Source: Streptomyces sp. HmicA12 (lineage in GTDB: Bacteria > Actinomycetota > Actinomycetes > Streptomycetales > Streptomycetaceae). Taken from it: a stretch of DNA of 64,000 bases. The translations under genes were made by a program, and so were the position numbers. Of this stretch, positions 8,629 through 16,583 are shown piece after piece; the stretch's first letter is position 1; every line of letters begins with the position of its first letter. Location of the stretch: NCBI RefSeq assembly GCF_000373565.1, contig NZ_KB891802.1, positions 179,644-243,643 on the forward strand, given 5' to 3'. The notes beneath the pieces were generated by a model that worked only from the letters and a program-made list of their open reading frames with translations, had not been told where the DNA came from and did not search any database.

Positions 8629-8644
8629 GCTGGTCCAGACCAAT
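8629..8644. promoter_or_regulatory. DasR-responsive element (dre) / chitinase operator
   Basis: GCTGGTCCAGACCAAT contains the near-perfect inverted repeat TGGTC-CA-GACCA. It matches the DasR consensus (ACTGGTCTAGACCACT) and the TGGTCCAGACC repeats long known in Streptomyces chitinase promoters. It lies 80 nt upstream of the chitinase ATG in the divergent intergenic region, so it most likely controls that gene; an effect on the plus-strand pilus locus is possible but less likely. Confidence 0.8.
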
Positions 8645-8836
8645 ACCGATGTCAAGACCCATGACACGGCCGGGAGTTCGTGCGCGTCGAGTGACGGAGG
8701 CGATGCTTCCGCGCCAACCCGCACCCATCGGGCCATGAACAGTGCGAAGTGGGGTGTTGCCGGGCGCCCGCGTGGATATGGTGCTCAGGCAGCAGGGTTC
8801 AGTGTCAGAGAGCGCAGAGCGACCGGGGGTGCGTGC

Positions 8837-9787
8837 GTGCCGACCGCGATAGCCGTGACCGACCCCGACCTGGTGCTCGCCTCGCCCGACCGGCACACCC
8901 CGACGGCGTCCGTGCTGCCCGTGGGGGAGTCGCAGGACACGTATCCGCTCGACCGCGCGATCATCGACGTACACACACTGATCGAGCAGCACGGATATGT
9001 GATCGCACTCTGCCCGCAATCCGCGCCGGACGCGGTCGTGCACCGTCTGCATTCCATCCGGTCCGTGCTCGAGAGCGACCGGATCGCGATCCTGCGGCCC
9101 GAACTTCCGCCGCTCGGAATGGCCGTACTGGCCCTGCAACTCCGCCAGTTGTCGATCTGCGACTTCAGTCCGGGCGTCCTCGCCTCCGCCGCGCGCCTGC
9201 TCGCCCATTACGTGTACGCGGGCGCCGTCGTCGGTTCCGTCGCCAAGCTCGACCGGGTCCCCGTCACGCTCCGCGCGCACACCAAGTCATGGGCGCCCGG
9301 GGCCCAGTTCGCGGTGGTGGCCTCGCCCCAGCCCGAGCTGGTCAAACTCACCGGGACGTCCGGCGAGATACCGGCCGGACCCTCCTTCGGCACCCACCTC
9401 TTCTACGCCGCCGGACAGCAGACCACCGACTGGATCACCGGCGCGCTCGCCCCGGCCTGGCGCGTCCACGGGATGACCGAGACGCGGCTGCCCGGGGAAT
9501 CGGCGCGCTGGTGGGCCACCGGCAGGCCGGGCAGCCCCGGGCGGATCGTGGAGTTCGCCGCGGCCATCCCCGACATCTCCGTGCTCTACCAGCTCGTGTC
9601 GTCCGTGCGCCGCGAGGAGTGCCACTGGTGCGGGCTCGAACTCATCGGCGACCGCTGCGGGTTCTGCGCGGCACCGCTCACCGCATCCGAGACGCCGCTC
9701 GCGGGGGCCAGGAGCGGGCGTTCGGCGTCGGCGCTCGCCCCTGCCGCCGCGTCGGCCAGGGCCGCGCTCCCGCGCGGCCCTCATTGA
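8837..9787 (+). CDS. Tad-locus hypothetical protein with C-terminal zinc ribbon
   Basis: With GTG 8837 preceded by GGGGG the protein is 316 aa. The first ~250 residues have no recognised motif; they alternate helices and strands and lack membrane spans. Near the C-terminus are two CxxC pairs (CHWCGLELIGDRCGFC) that should bind zinc, followed by an Ala/Ser/Arg-rich tail. The gene is the first of a run of plus-strand pilus-assembly genes, 77 nt ahead of cpaB, so it is likely part of the Tad machinery or its regulation. A longer version reading from further upstream is open but includes the promoter region. Confidence 0.7.
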   Translation: MPTAIAVTDPDLVLASPDRHTPTASVLPVGESQDTYPLDRAIIDVHTLIEQHGYVIALCPQSAPDAVVHRLHSIRSVLESDRIAILRPELPPLGMAVLALQLRQLSICDFSPGVLASAARLLAHYVYAGAVVGSVAKLDRVPVTLRAHTKSWAPGAQFAVVASPQPELVKLTGTSGEIPAGPSFGTHLFYAAGQQTTDWITGALAPAWRVHGMTETRLPGESARWWATGRPGSPGRIVEFAAAIPDISVLYQLVSSVRREECHWCGLELIGDRCGFCAAPLTASETPLAGARSGRSASALAPAAASARAALPRGPH

Positions 9788-9864
9788 CCTGTGCGCGTCG
9801 CCCGTCCGTCCGCAGTCCACCGTCCGTCGTCCACCGTCCGTCTATCAACGAGGTTGCCCCGTCC

Positions 9865-10587
9865 ATGAATTCACGTCAGCGCCGCGGCGTCATTCTCCTG
9901 GTCGTCTCGGCCCTGTGTGCCGTCGGCGCGTTCGCCGGTGTGCTGGCGGTGATCCATGACGTGGACTCCAAGGTGGGGCCGGAGACGGCCGCGTACCGGC
10001 TGAAGCAGGACGTGGCCCCGTACAAGGAGTTGACGGCGGACCAGTTCGAGAAGGTCAGCATGCCGAAGCGATGGCTGTCGTCCACGGCCGTCACCCGGCT
10101 GAGCGAGATCCGCGGCAAGATCGCGGTCACGCAGCTGAAGAAGGGGTCCCTGCTCCAGGAGGACATGATCGTGGCCCGGCCCCAGCTCAAGTCCGGGCAG
10201 CAGGAGATCGCCATCATGATCGACGCGGAGACGGGCGTCGCCGGAAAGATCGATCCCGGGTCGAAGGTCAACATCTACGCCACCTTCAAGGCCGAGAACG
10301 ACAAGCAGCGCGACCAGTCCAAGGTCATCGTCGAGAACGCCGAGGTCATGGACGTCGGCAAGCTCACGCCGATCGACCAGCAGGGAGCGAACGCCTCCGG
10401 CAACTCCACGGTCCGGCGGCAGGGGGAGGCCGTACCGATCACGTTCGCGCTCGACGCGGCGGATGCGCAGCGGGTCGCGTACGCCGAGTCGTTCGCGACC
10501 CATGTCCGGCTGGCACTGGTGGCGCCGGGCGCCGACGGCGCGGTCCCTCCGGGGGACCGGTCGTACACGTTGGACGAGGACAAGTAG
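9865..10587 (+). CDS. cpaB: CpaB/RcpC-like Flp pilus assembly protein (SAF domain)
   Basis: The 240-aa product starts with a membrane anchor (RRGVILLVVSALCAVGAFAGVLAVI), consistent with an extracytoplasmic protein. It continues with an SAF domain (residues about 45-115, VAPYKELTADQF to LKKGSLLQEDM) and the CpaB-specific C-terminal part (EIAIMIDAETGVAGKIDPGSKVNIYATF). In Tad systems CpaB is a periplasmic or cell-wall-facing assembly factor. It is followed by the CpaE/TadE gene after a 220-nt gap that contains a dispersed repeat. Confidence 0.88.
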   Translation: MNSRQRRGVILLVVSALCAVGAFAGVLAVIHDVDSKVGPETAAYRLKQDVAPYKELTADQFEKVSMPKRWLSSTAVTRLSEIRGKIAVTQLKKGSLLQEDMIVARPQLKSGQQEIAIMIDAETGVAGKIDPGSKVNIYATFKAENDKQRDQSKVIVENAEVMDVGKLTPIDQQGANASGNSTVRRQGEAVPITFALDAADAQRVAYAESFATHVRLALVAPGADGAVPPGDRSYTLDEDK

Positions 10588-10631
10588 GGGGTCGGGTCGT
10601 GCTGATTACCGGGTTCGCGTCCGCTGTGGCT

Positions 10632-10661
10632 GCTCGCGAGGTTCCCCGCGCCCCTTACGGG
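10632..10661. repeat. Dispersed GTTCCCCGCGCCCCT palindromic repeat, copy 1
   Basis: GAGGTTCCCCGCGCCCCTTACGGGG lies in the cpaB-cpaE gap. The same unit recurs in inverted orientation at 12403-12434 and as part of the large hairpin at 36408-36488. It is the common small intergenic palindrome of Streptomyces genomes. The CCCC/GGGG ends form a short stem, so it may act on RNA, for example in termination or processing. Confidence 0.7.
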
Positions 10662-10807
10662 GCCGCTGCGCGGCCCGCCTCGGGCAGTCTGCCGCCTGGG
10701 GCGGCACGGGTGGGCAAGGCGGCAGGCGCCGGGGACCCGTTCGAGGGGCGGAAAGCACTGCCCCGTACGTCAATGACAACCCCCCGCACGCTCAGCCGGG
10801 AGGAACA

Positions 10808-12400
10808 GTGACCACCCGCATCCTCCCCGCCGCCGGGGACCCGGACAGCGCCCGCGCGCTCATCACCCTCCTCTCCCAGCTCCCCGACACGGAACCCGCA
10901 CCCCCGGTCCCCGACTCCACCGCCCTCCTCGACCTCCTGGCCCGCCTCGCCGCCGAGTCCCTCGACGAGCTGCCCGAAGTCGTCCTCGTACACGAACGCA
11001 TCGGCCCGGTCCCCGCCCTCGACCTCATCCGCGACCTCGTCCTGCGGTTCCCCGCGGTCGGCGTCGTCCTGGTCACCGCCGACACCAGCCCCGCCCTGCT
11101 CACCGCCGCGATGGACAGCGGAGCGCGCGGCATCGTCGCCTTCCCGCTCAGCTACGACGCCCTCGCCGAACGCGTCCAGGCCGCCGCCGCCTGGTCCACC
11201 GGCATGCGCCGCCACCTCGCGGGCGGCACCGGCAACGAGCTTGTCCCCGCGGGCGGCGGCGGCCGCGTCGTCGCCGTCACCGGCGCCAAGGGCGGCGTCG
11301 GCACCACCCTCACCGCCGTCCAGCTCGCCCTCGCCGCCGCCGCGTCCGGCCGCGCCGTCGCGCTGCTCGACCTCGACCTCCAGTCCGGCGACGTGGCGTC
11401 CTACCTCGACGTACAGTTCCGCCGCTCCGTCGCCGACCTCGCCGCGATCCACGACATCACCCCGCGCGTCCTCCAGGACGCCGTCTTCACCCACGAGTCC
11501 GGCATCGACCTCCTCCTCGCCCCCGCCGACGGCGAACGCGGCGAGGAGATCACCGACCGGGTGGCCCGCCAGGTCGTGCACGCCCTGCGCGCCCGCTACG
11601 AGGTCGTGGTCGTCGACTGCGGTACGCAGATGGGGGCCGCCAACGCCGCGGCCGTCGAACTCGCCGACCAGACCGTCCTGTTGGTCACCCCGGACGTCGT
11701 CGCCGTACGCGCCGCCAAGCGCATGGTCCGCCTCTGGGACCGCCTCCAGATCCGCAAGGCCGAGGAGACCGTCACCGTCGTCAACCGGTACGCCCGCGCC
11801 GCCGAGATCCAGCCGAACCTCGTCGAGCGCGTCACCGGCACGAAGACGGCCCGCACCTCGATCCCCGCCGCGTTCAAGGAACTCCAGGCCGCCGTCGACG
11901 CGGGCCGCATGCAGGACCTCGACAACCGGTCCACCGTGAAGCAGGCCCTGTGGACGCTGGCCGCCGAACTGGACCTGGTCGCGGCCCCGCCCCCCGACGC
12001 GGGCGGCCGCCGGGGCCGGCGCCGAGGCGACAAGGGCGCGGTCACCCTGGAGTTCGCCGCCATGTTCCCGCTCGTCCTCGTCGTCATGGGCCTGCTGTGG
12101 CAGTGCGTGCTGTACGGATACACGTACTCCCTCGCCGGGAACGCGGCGGACGAGGCGGCGCGGGCGGCGACGTCGGCGTACGCCTCCGGCGGGGACGGGC
12201 AGGGCGCCTGTGACGCCGCGGGGAGGTCCCACCTGCCGTCGGCCTGGCAGGACGCGACCATCTCCTGCCCACCTTCGTCCGGTCCGGTGACCAGGGCCAC
12301 GGTCACGGTCGACGTCCCGCTGTTCTTCCCGGGAGTGAACCCCGGGTGGTCCGTCACGGGCGAGGCCGGGGCGGCGACCGAAGAGGACGCGGGGCGGTGA
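10808..12400 (+). CDS. CpaE/TadZ-type ATPase fused to a TadE pseudopilin domain
   Basis: The 530-aa protein starts at GTG 10808, preceded by GGGAGGAA. Residues about 1-130 form an atypical receiver-like domain, and residues about 150-390 are a MinD/ParA-like ATPase with the deviant Walker A GAKGGVGTT near 159-167 and DLDLQSGDVASYLD. From about residue 407 the chain has the class III prepilin-type sequence GDKGAVTLEFAAMFPLVLV, a membrane helix and an external domain with two cysteines, as in TadE minor pseudopilins. TadZ/CpaE normally recruits the pilus machine to a cell site; here it is covalently tied to a membrane-embedded pseudopilin. The reading frame is uninterrupted, so the fusion is not a sequencing slip. 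It overlaps the next gene by four bases (GTGA). Confidence 0.85.
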   Translation: MTTRILPAAGDPDSARALITLLSQLPDTEPAPPVPDSTALLDLLARLAAESLDELPEVVLVHERIGPVPALDLIRDLVLRFPAVGVVLVTADTSPALLTAAMDSGARGIVAFPLSYDALAERVQAAAAWSTGMRRHLAGGTGNELVPAGGGGRVVAVTGAKGGVGTTLTAVQLALAAAASGRAVALLDLDLQSGDVASYLDVQFRRSVADLAAIHDITPRVLQDAVFTHESGIDLLLAPADGERGEEITDRVARQVVHALRARYEVVVVDCGTQMGAANAAAVELADQTVLLVTPDVVAVRAAKRMVRLWDRLQIRKAEETVTVVNRYARAAEIQPNLVERVTGTKTARTSIPAAFKELQAAVDAGRMQDLDNRSTVKQALWTLAAELDLVAAPPPDAGGRRGRRRGDKGAVTLEFAAMFPLVLVVMGLLWQCVLYGYTYSLAGNAADEAARAATSAYASGGDGQGACDAAGRSHLPSAWQDATISCPPSSGPVTRATVTVDVPLFFPGVNPGWSVTGEAGAATEEDAGR

Positions 12401-12846
12401 AGCGCCCCGTAGGGGCGCGGGGAACCGCGCGAGCAACCACCCACAGCCCGCACCTGCGAACCGACGACCGACCGGCAACGCCGAGAAGGCGCCTGCGCGG
12501 CGACCGAGGCGTCTCCATGCTGGAGTTCGCGGGATTCCTCCCCTTCCTCCTGGTCATCGGCATGGCCGCGATCCAGCTCGGCCTCGTCGGCTACGGCGCC
12601 AACCAGGCCGGCAGCGCGGCCCGCGCCGGCGCACGGGCGGGCTCCCTGAACCCCGGATCGGGCCCGGCGGCGGCCGTCGCCTCGGCGAGCGGCTGGCTGA
12701 AACCGGCGCCGGACCCCTGCGGCGGCGACGCCACGATCACCTGCACCGTCACCGTCCGCGTACCGGCGATCATCCCGCTCTTCGACGGCTGGGACATCCG
12801 CCGCACCGTCACCATGCCCAGCGACCAGACCAACCAGGGGAGTTGA
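12397..12846 (+). CDS. TadE-family minor pseudopilin
   Basis: With GTG 12397, which overlaps the previous stop as GTGA, the product is 149 aa. After about 38 basic residues comes the class III prepilin motif GDRGVSMLEFAGFLPFLLVI and a single membrane helix, then an extracytoplasmic domain with two cysteines (DPCGGDATITC). The prepilin motif starts only about six codons before the single internal ATG, so the true start must be upstream. The first residues (VKRPVGARGTARA) are encoded by a dispersed palindromic repeat, an unusual origin for an N-terminus. Confidence 0.78.
   Translation: MKRPVGARGTARATTHSPHLRTDDRPATPRRRLRGDRGVSMLEFAGFLPFLLVIGMAAIQLGLVGYGANQAGSAARAGARAGSLNPGSGPAAAVASASGWLKPAPDPCGGDATITCTVTVRVPAIIPLFDGWDIRRTVTMPSDQTNQGS
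12403..12434. repeat. Dispersed GTTCCCCGCGCCCCT palindromic repeat, copy 2 (inverted)
   Basis: CGCCCCGTAGGGGCGCGGGG followed by AACCGCGCGAGC is the reverse complement of the copy at 10632-10661. It falls at the junction of the CpaE-TadE and TadE genes, and it encodes the likely first residues of the second TadE protein. The CGCCCC/GGGGCG ends can form a hairpin in the mRNA directly after the GTG start, which may modulate coupling. Confidence 0.7.
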
Positions 12847-12848
12847 CG

Positions 12849-14207
12849 ATGAGCCTGCGCAACCGAGTCGTCGCCACCCGGGACACGACGGGCGTCGAGC
12901 CGTCCCGTGACGACGGCCTCGTCGCCGTCTACCGCACCAAGCTCCTCGAAGAGATCGACCTCGCCGAGATGTCGACCCTCGCGGCGGCGGACCGCCGGGT
13001 CCGCCTGGAGCGCGTCCTCGGCCACATCATCAGCCGCGAGGGCCCGGTCCTCTCCTCCACCGAGCGCACCCAGCTGATCCGCCGCGTCGTCGACGAGGCC
13101 CTCGGCCTCGGCATCCTGGAACCCCTCCTCGCGGACGCCTCCGTCACCGAGATCATGGTGAACGGCCCGGACGCGATCTTCGTGGAACGAGCGGGACGGG
13201 TGGAACAGCTCCCCCTCCGCTTCGCCTCGTCCGAGCAGCTGATGCAGACCATCGAACGCATCGTGTCGACCGTGAACCGCCGCGTCGACGAGTCGAACCC
13301 CATGGTCGACGCCCGCCTGCCCACCGGCGAACGCGTCAACGTGATCATCCCGCCGCTCGCCCTCACCGGCGCGACCCTCACCATCCGCCGCTTCCCGCGC
13401 GCGTACAGCCTCACCGAACTCATCGACCTGGGCTCGCTCGACGAGCACATGCTGATGCTGCTCGCGGCCTGCGTCCGGGCCCGCTTCAACATCATCGTCA
13501 GCGGCGGCACCGGCTCCGGCAAGACGACCCTCCTCAACGCCCTCTCCGCCCTGATCCCGCCGCACGAGCGCATCATCACCATCGAGGACTCCGCCGAACT
13601 CCAGCTCCAGCAGGACCACGTCATCCGCCTCGAATCGCGGCCCGCGAACGTCGAGGGCAAGGGCCAGGTCACCATCCGCGACCTCGTCCGCAACAGCCTG
13701 CGCATGCGCCCCGACCGCATCATCGTCGGCGAGGTCCGCGGCGGCGAGACGCTCGACATGCTCCAGGCCATGTCGACCGGCCACGACGGCTCCCTCGCCA
13801 CGGTCCACGCCAACACCGCCGAGGACGCCCTGACCCGCCTCCAGACGCTCGGCTCGATGTCCGAGGTCGACGTCCCCTTCGAGGCGCTCCGCGACCAGAT
13901 CAACTCCGCGGTCGACGTGCTGATCCAGCTCACCCGGCACGCCGACGGCTCCCGCCGCGTCACCGAGATCGCGCTCCTCGTCTCGCACGGCCGCGAACAG
14001 TTCACCATCGCGACCGTCTCCCGTTTCGTCGCCCAGCCCCACACCTACGGCGACGCGGGCCCGCGCCGGGTCCACGGCTACTACGAGCACCTGCCGCTGC
14101 CGCGCCGCGTCGCCGACCGGCTGTACGTGGCGGGGGAGGCGGTGCCGCCGGCGTTCGGCGTCGTCGAGTCCGTCGACGTACTCAACACGAGGGAGGCCAC
14201 GGGATGA
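12849..14207 (+). CDS. cpaF: CpaF/TadA secretion ATPase
   Basis: This 452-aa protein starts at ATG 12849 behind GGGGAG. It has the CpaF N-terminal helical domain (residues about 1-130) and the hexameric type II/IV secretion ATPase core. The core carries Walker A SGGTGSGKTTLL near 220, the Asp box ITIEDSAEL, RPDRIIVGEVRGGE (Walker B) and the His box TGHDGSLATVHANT. It would power Flp pilus assembly and possibly retraction from the cytoplasmic face by acting on TadB/TadC. It is tightly packed between tadE and tadB. Confidence 0.96.
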   Translation: MSLRNRVVATRDTTGVEPSRDDGLVAVYRTKLLEEIDLAEMSTLAAADRRVRLERVLGHIISREGPVLSSTERTQLIRRVVDEALGLGILEPLLADASVTEIMVNGPDAIFVERAGRVEQLPLRFASSEQLMQTIERIVSTVNRRVDESNPMVDARLPTGERVNVIIPPLALTGATLTIRRFPRAYSLTELIDLGSLDEHMLMLLAACVRARFNIIVSGGTGSGKTTLLNALSALIPPHERIITIEDSAELQLQQDHVIRLESRPANVEGKGQVTIRDLVRNSLRMRPDRIIVGEVRGGETLDMLQAMSTGHDGSLATVHANTAEDALTRLQTLGSMSEVDVPFEALRDQINSAVDVLIQLTRHADGSRRVTEIALLVSHGREQFTIATVSRFVAQPHTYGDAGPRRVHGYYEHLPLPRRVADRLYVAGEAVPPAFGVVESVDVLNTREATG

Positions 14208-14235
14208 CGTCCACTTGCGCGGCGGATGGTGCGGC

Positions 14236-15186
14236 ATGACGAACCCGGCCCTCATCGCCCTCGGCGCCACCGTCCTGACCTGCGTCGTCGCCATCGCGGG
14301 CGTCCATGTCTACGCGTCGGGGCGCGCCCAGCGCCAGGCCCTCGTCGACCGCCTCGACGACTACCCGGCCGGTGGCTACGCGGGCGGCGCGGGAGGCAGG
14401 ACCCGCCGCTTCACCGCCGTCGACCGCCGCCTGCGCCGCACCCGGCTCGGCCGCGCGCTCCAGCTGCGGATGTCCGCGACCGGCCTCGACCTCACCCCGG
14501 GCGAGTTCTTCGTCTACGTGGCCGCGGTCGTCGTCGCCCTGTGGCTGCTGGCGGCGACGACGCTCGCCCCGTTCTTCGGCCCGATCGCGGGCGCGGTGGC
14601 CGTCTGGAGCGCGGTCATCTTCCTCAACTGGCAGCGGCAGAAACGTATCGAGGCGTTCATCAACCAACTCCCCGACGTGGCGCGCCTCCTGGCGAACGCG
14701 ACCGCGGCGGGCCTGGCTCTTCGCACCTCACTCGCCATGGCGGCCGAGGAGCTCGAAGCGCCCGCGGGTGAGGAACTCTCGCGTGTCGCCGACCAGTTGT
14801 CGCTCGGCCGCTCCGTCGACGACGCCCTGGACGAACTCGCCGAGCGCCTCCCGTCCCGCGAACTGATCGTCCTCGTCACGACGTTGGTCCTCGCCAACAA
14901 GGCGGGCGGCACCGTGGTCTCCTCCCTGCGCAACCTCACGCAGACACTGGAGGACCGCAAGGAGACGCGGCGCGAGATCCGCACCATGCTCTCCGAGGTC
15001 AACGCGACGGCCTTCACGGTCCCGCTGCTCGGACTCGGCTCGCTCATCCTCATCAACGCGTCGAACGACGGCGCCCTGGCCCGCGTGACCGGCTCCCCTC
15101 TCGGCCAGACCCTGATCCTGATCTCGCTCGGCCTGTACGGGATCGGCTTCTTCGTCATCCGCCGCCTGGGAAAGATCGAGGTCTGA
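14236..15186 (+). CDS. tadB: TadB-like type II/IV secretion inner-membrane platform protein
   Basis: The 316-aa product has an N-terminal membrane helix (ALIALGATVLTCVVAIAGVHV), a pair of central helices and a T2SS_F cytoplasmic domain (QLPDVARLLANATAAGLALRTSLAMAAEEL), then a C-terminal membrane helix. TadB and TadC together form the membrane platform through which the CpaF ATPase assembles pilin. ATG 14236 is chosen because the hydrophobic helix follows at once; a TTG at 14215 is open but less likely. Confidence 0.92.
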   Translation: MTNPALIALGATVLTCVVAIAGVHVYASGRAQRQALVDRLDDYPAGGYAGGAGGRTRRFTAVDRRLRRTRLGRALQLRMSATGLDLTPGEFFVYVAAVVVALWLLAATTLAPFFGPIAGAVAVWSAVIFLNWQRQKRIEAFINQLPDVARLLANATAAGLALRTSLAMAAEELEAPAGEELSRVADQLSLGRSVDDALDELAERLPSRELIVLVTTLVLANKAGGTVVSSLRNLTQTLEDRKETRREIRTMLSEVNATAFTVPLLGLGSLILINASNDGALARVTGSPLGQTLILISLGLYGIGFFVIRRLGKIEV

Positions 15187-15193
15187 GCAGCTC

Positions 15194-16096
15194 ATGTCCA
15201 CCACCGTCATCGGCCTTCTCCTCGCCCTCCTCATGGGCGTGGCCGTCCTCGGCGTCTTCATGGGCGTCCGCATGTACCGGGCCGACGCCAAGGTCCCCAG
15301 CGACCTCGCGCTGGCCCTGGAGGTGGGCGCCACCCGCGTCTCCGCGCCGTCCTCGGCGATCGACCGCCTCGGCATGCGGTTCGCCCCGCTCGTCCTGCGC
15401 CTGATGGGCCCGCGCCGCGTGGACGCGAAGCGCCGCAGGATCGACATGGCGGGCAACCCCGGCGGCCTCACCATCGACCGCTACGCGGCCCGCCGCGCGG
15501 TCTACGGCGCCTTCGGCGTGGTGATGGGCCTGGTCTTCGCCAGCAGCTCTCAGCCACTCCTGGCGATCCTGACGTTCGCCTTCGGCGCGTTCGCCGCCGA
15601 CGCGCTCATCCTCCAGGCCATGCGCGAACGCAAGGACGTCATCGACCGCACCCTGCCCGACTTCCTCGACGTCCTCGCTGTCGTCGTCTCGGCGGGCCTC
15701 GGCTTCCGCCAGGCGCTCGACCGGGTGGCGGAGAAGTACGAGGGTCCCTGGGCGGACGAACTCCGCATCACCCTGCGCCAGATGGACATGGGCGTCCCGC
15801 GCCGCCAGGCCTTCGACGAGCTGCGCCGCCGCAACGCGTCCGAGCAGGTCGCGCAGTTCGTGTCGGCGCTGCAACAGGGCGAGGAGCTGGGCTCCCCGAT
15901 CGCGGACACCCTCATCCAACTGGCCACCGACATGCGCCGCACCGACGCCCAGAACTCCCGCCGCCGCGCCGCGAAGACGATCCCCAAGGCCACCATGGTC
16001 ACCCTGGTCTTCATGCTCCCGGCCACCATGATCCTGATCGGCACGGGCATGTTCCTCGGCTCGGGCTCCGACTTCGGCTCGATCCTGGGCCGATGA
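15194..16096 (+). CDS. tadC: TadC-like type II/IV secretion platform protein
   Basis: The 300-aa protein starts seven bases after tadB. It has an N-terminal membrane helix (VIGLLLALLMGVAVLGVFMGV), two helices near residues 95-135, a T2SS_F domain (TLPDFLDVLAVVVSAGLGFRQALDRVAEKY) and a terminal helix (VTLVFMLPATMILIGTGMFL). It pairs with TadB in the pilus assembly platform. The downstream 268 nt before the pilin gene is the longest gap of the locus and probably holds a separate pilin promoter. Confidence 0.92.
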   Translation: MSTTVIGLLLALLMGVAVLGVFMGVRMYRADAKVPSDLALALEVGATRVSAPSSAIDRLGMRFAPLVLRLMGPRRVDAKRRRIDMAGNPGGLTIDRYAARRAVYGAFGVVMGLVFASSSQPLLAILTFAFGAFAADALILQAMRERKDVIDRTLPDFLDVLAVVVSAGLGFRQALDRVAEKYEGPWADELRITLRQMDMGVPRRQAFDELRRRNASEQVAQFVSALQQGEELGSPIADTLIQLATDMRRTDAQNSRRRAAKTIPKATMVTLVFMLPATMILIGTGMFLGSGSDFGSILGR

Positions 16097-16364
16097 CACC
16101 GCACTCCGTTTGCGTCCGAACATCGCACAGTCGAGCACGTCTCCGTTCGCCAACCACTGACGCTCCGGCGCTCTCTCTGGCTACAGTGTTCCCGACCGCG
16201 ATGGGCAGTTGCGAAAGCGACGAGGAGGGCGCGGATGCGGTGGACGGTCCGGCATCAACTTCCGGTCAAGCAACGACAGTTAATTGTCGAATCCGAGTAC
16301 AAGCCGTTGCTGGTCGCGTACGTTGCGTACGGTACGCGCGCTGACGTACGGGGAAGGGGAGATC

Positions 16365-16583
16365 GTGACCAGGGATCGGCTCATCGGGGTGTGGGTCAAG
16401 TGGACGGTTTCGGCGGGGGAGCGACTGCGTGGCGCTCGGCGGGATTCCGGGGCCGGGTTCGTGGAGTATGCGGGGCTGATGATTCTGATCGCGGGGATTT
16501 TCGTGGCGATCGATCAGTTGGGGCTGGACGGGAAGATTTCCTCGGCGGTCGGAGACGCCGTTCAGAGGGTCACTGGCGGCTGA
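16365..16583 (+). CDS. flp: Flp/Fap-type pilin
   Basis: With GTG 16365, preceded by GGGAAGGGGA, the protein is 72 aa. A basic leader ends in SGAGFVEYAGLMILIAGIF, the type IVb pilin pattern in which a prepilin peptidase cuts after Gly and the conserved Glu-Tyr follow. The mature part is mostly one hydrophobic helix, as in Flp major pilins. Codon choice is unlike the neighbours: many GGG, GCG, TTG and ATT codons instead of GGC/GCC/CTC. A prepilin peptidase needed for maturation is not in the window. Confidence 0.85.
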   Translation: MTRDRLIGVWVKWTVSAGERLRGARRDSGAGFVEYAGLMILIAGIFVAIDQLGLDGKISSAVGDAVQRVTGG

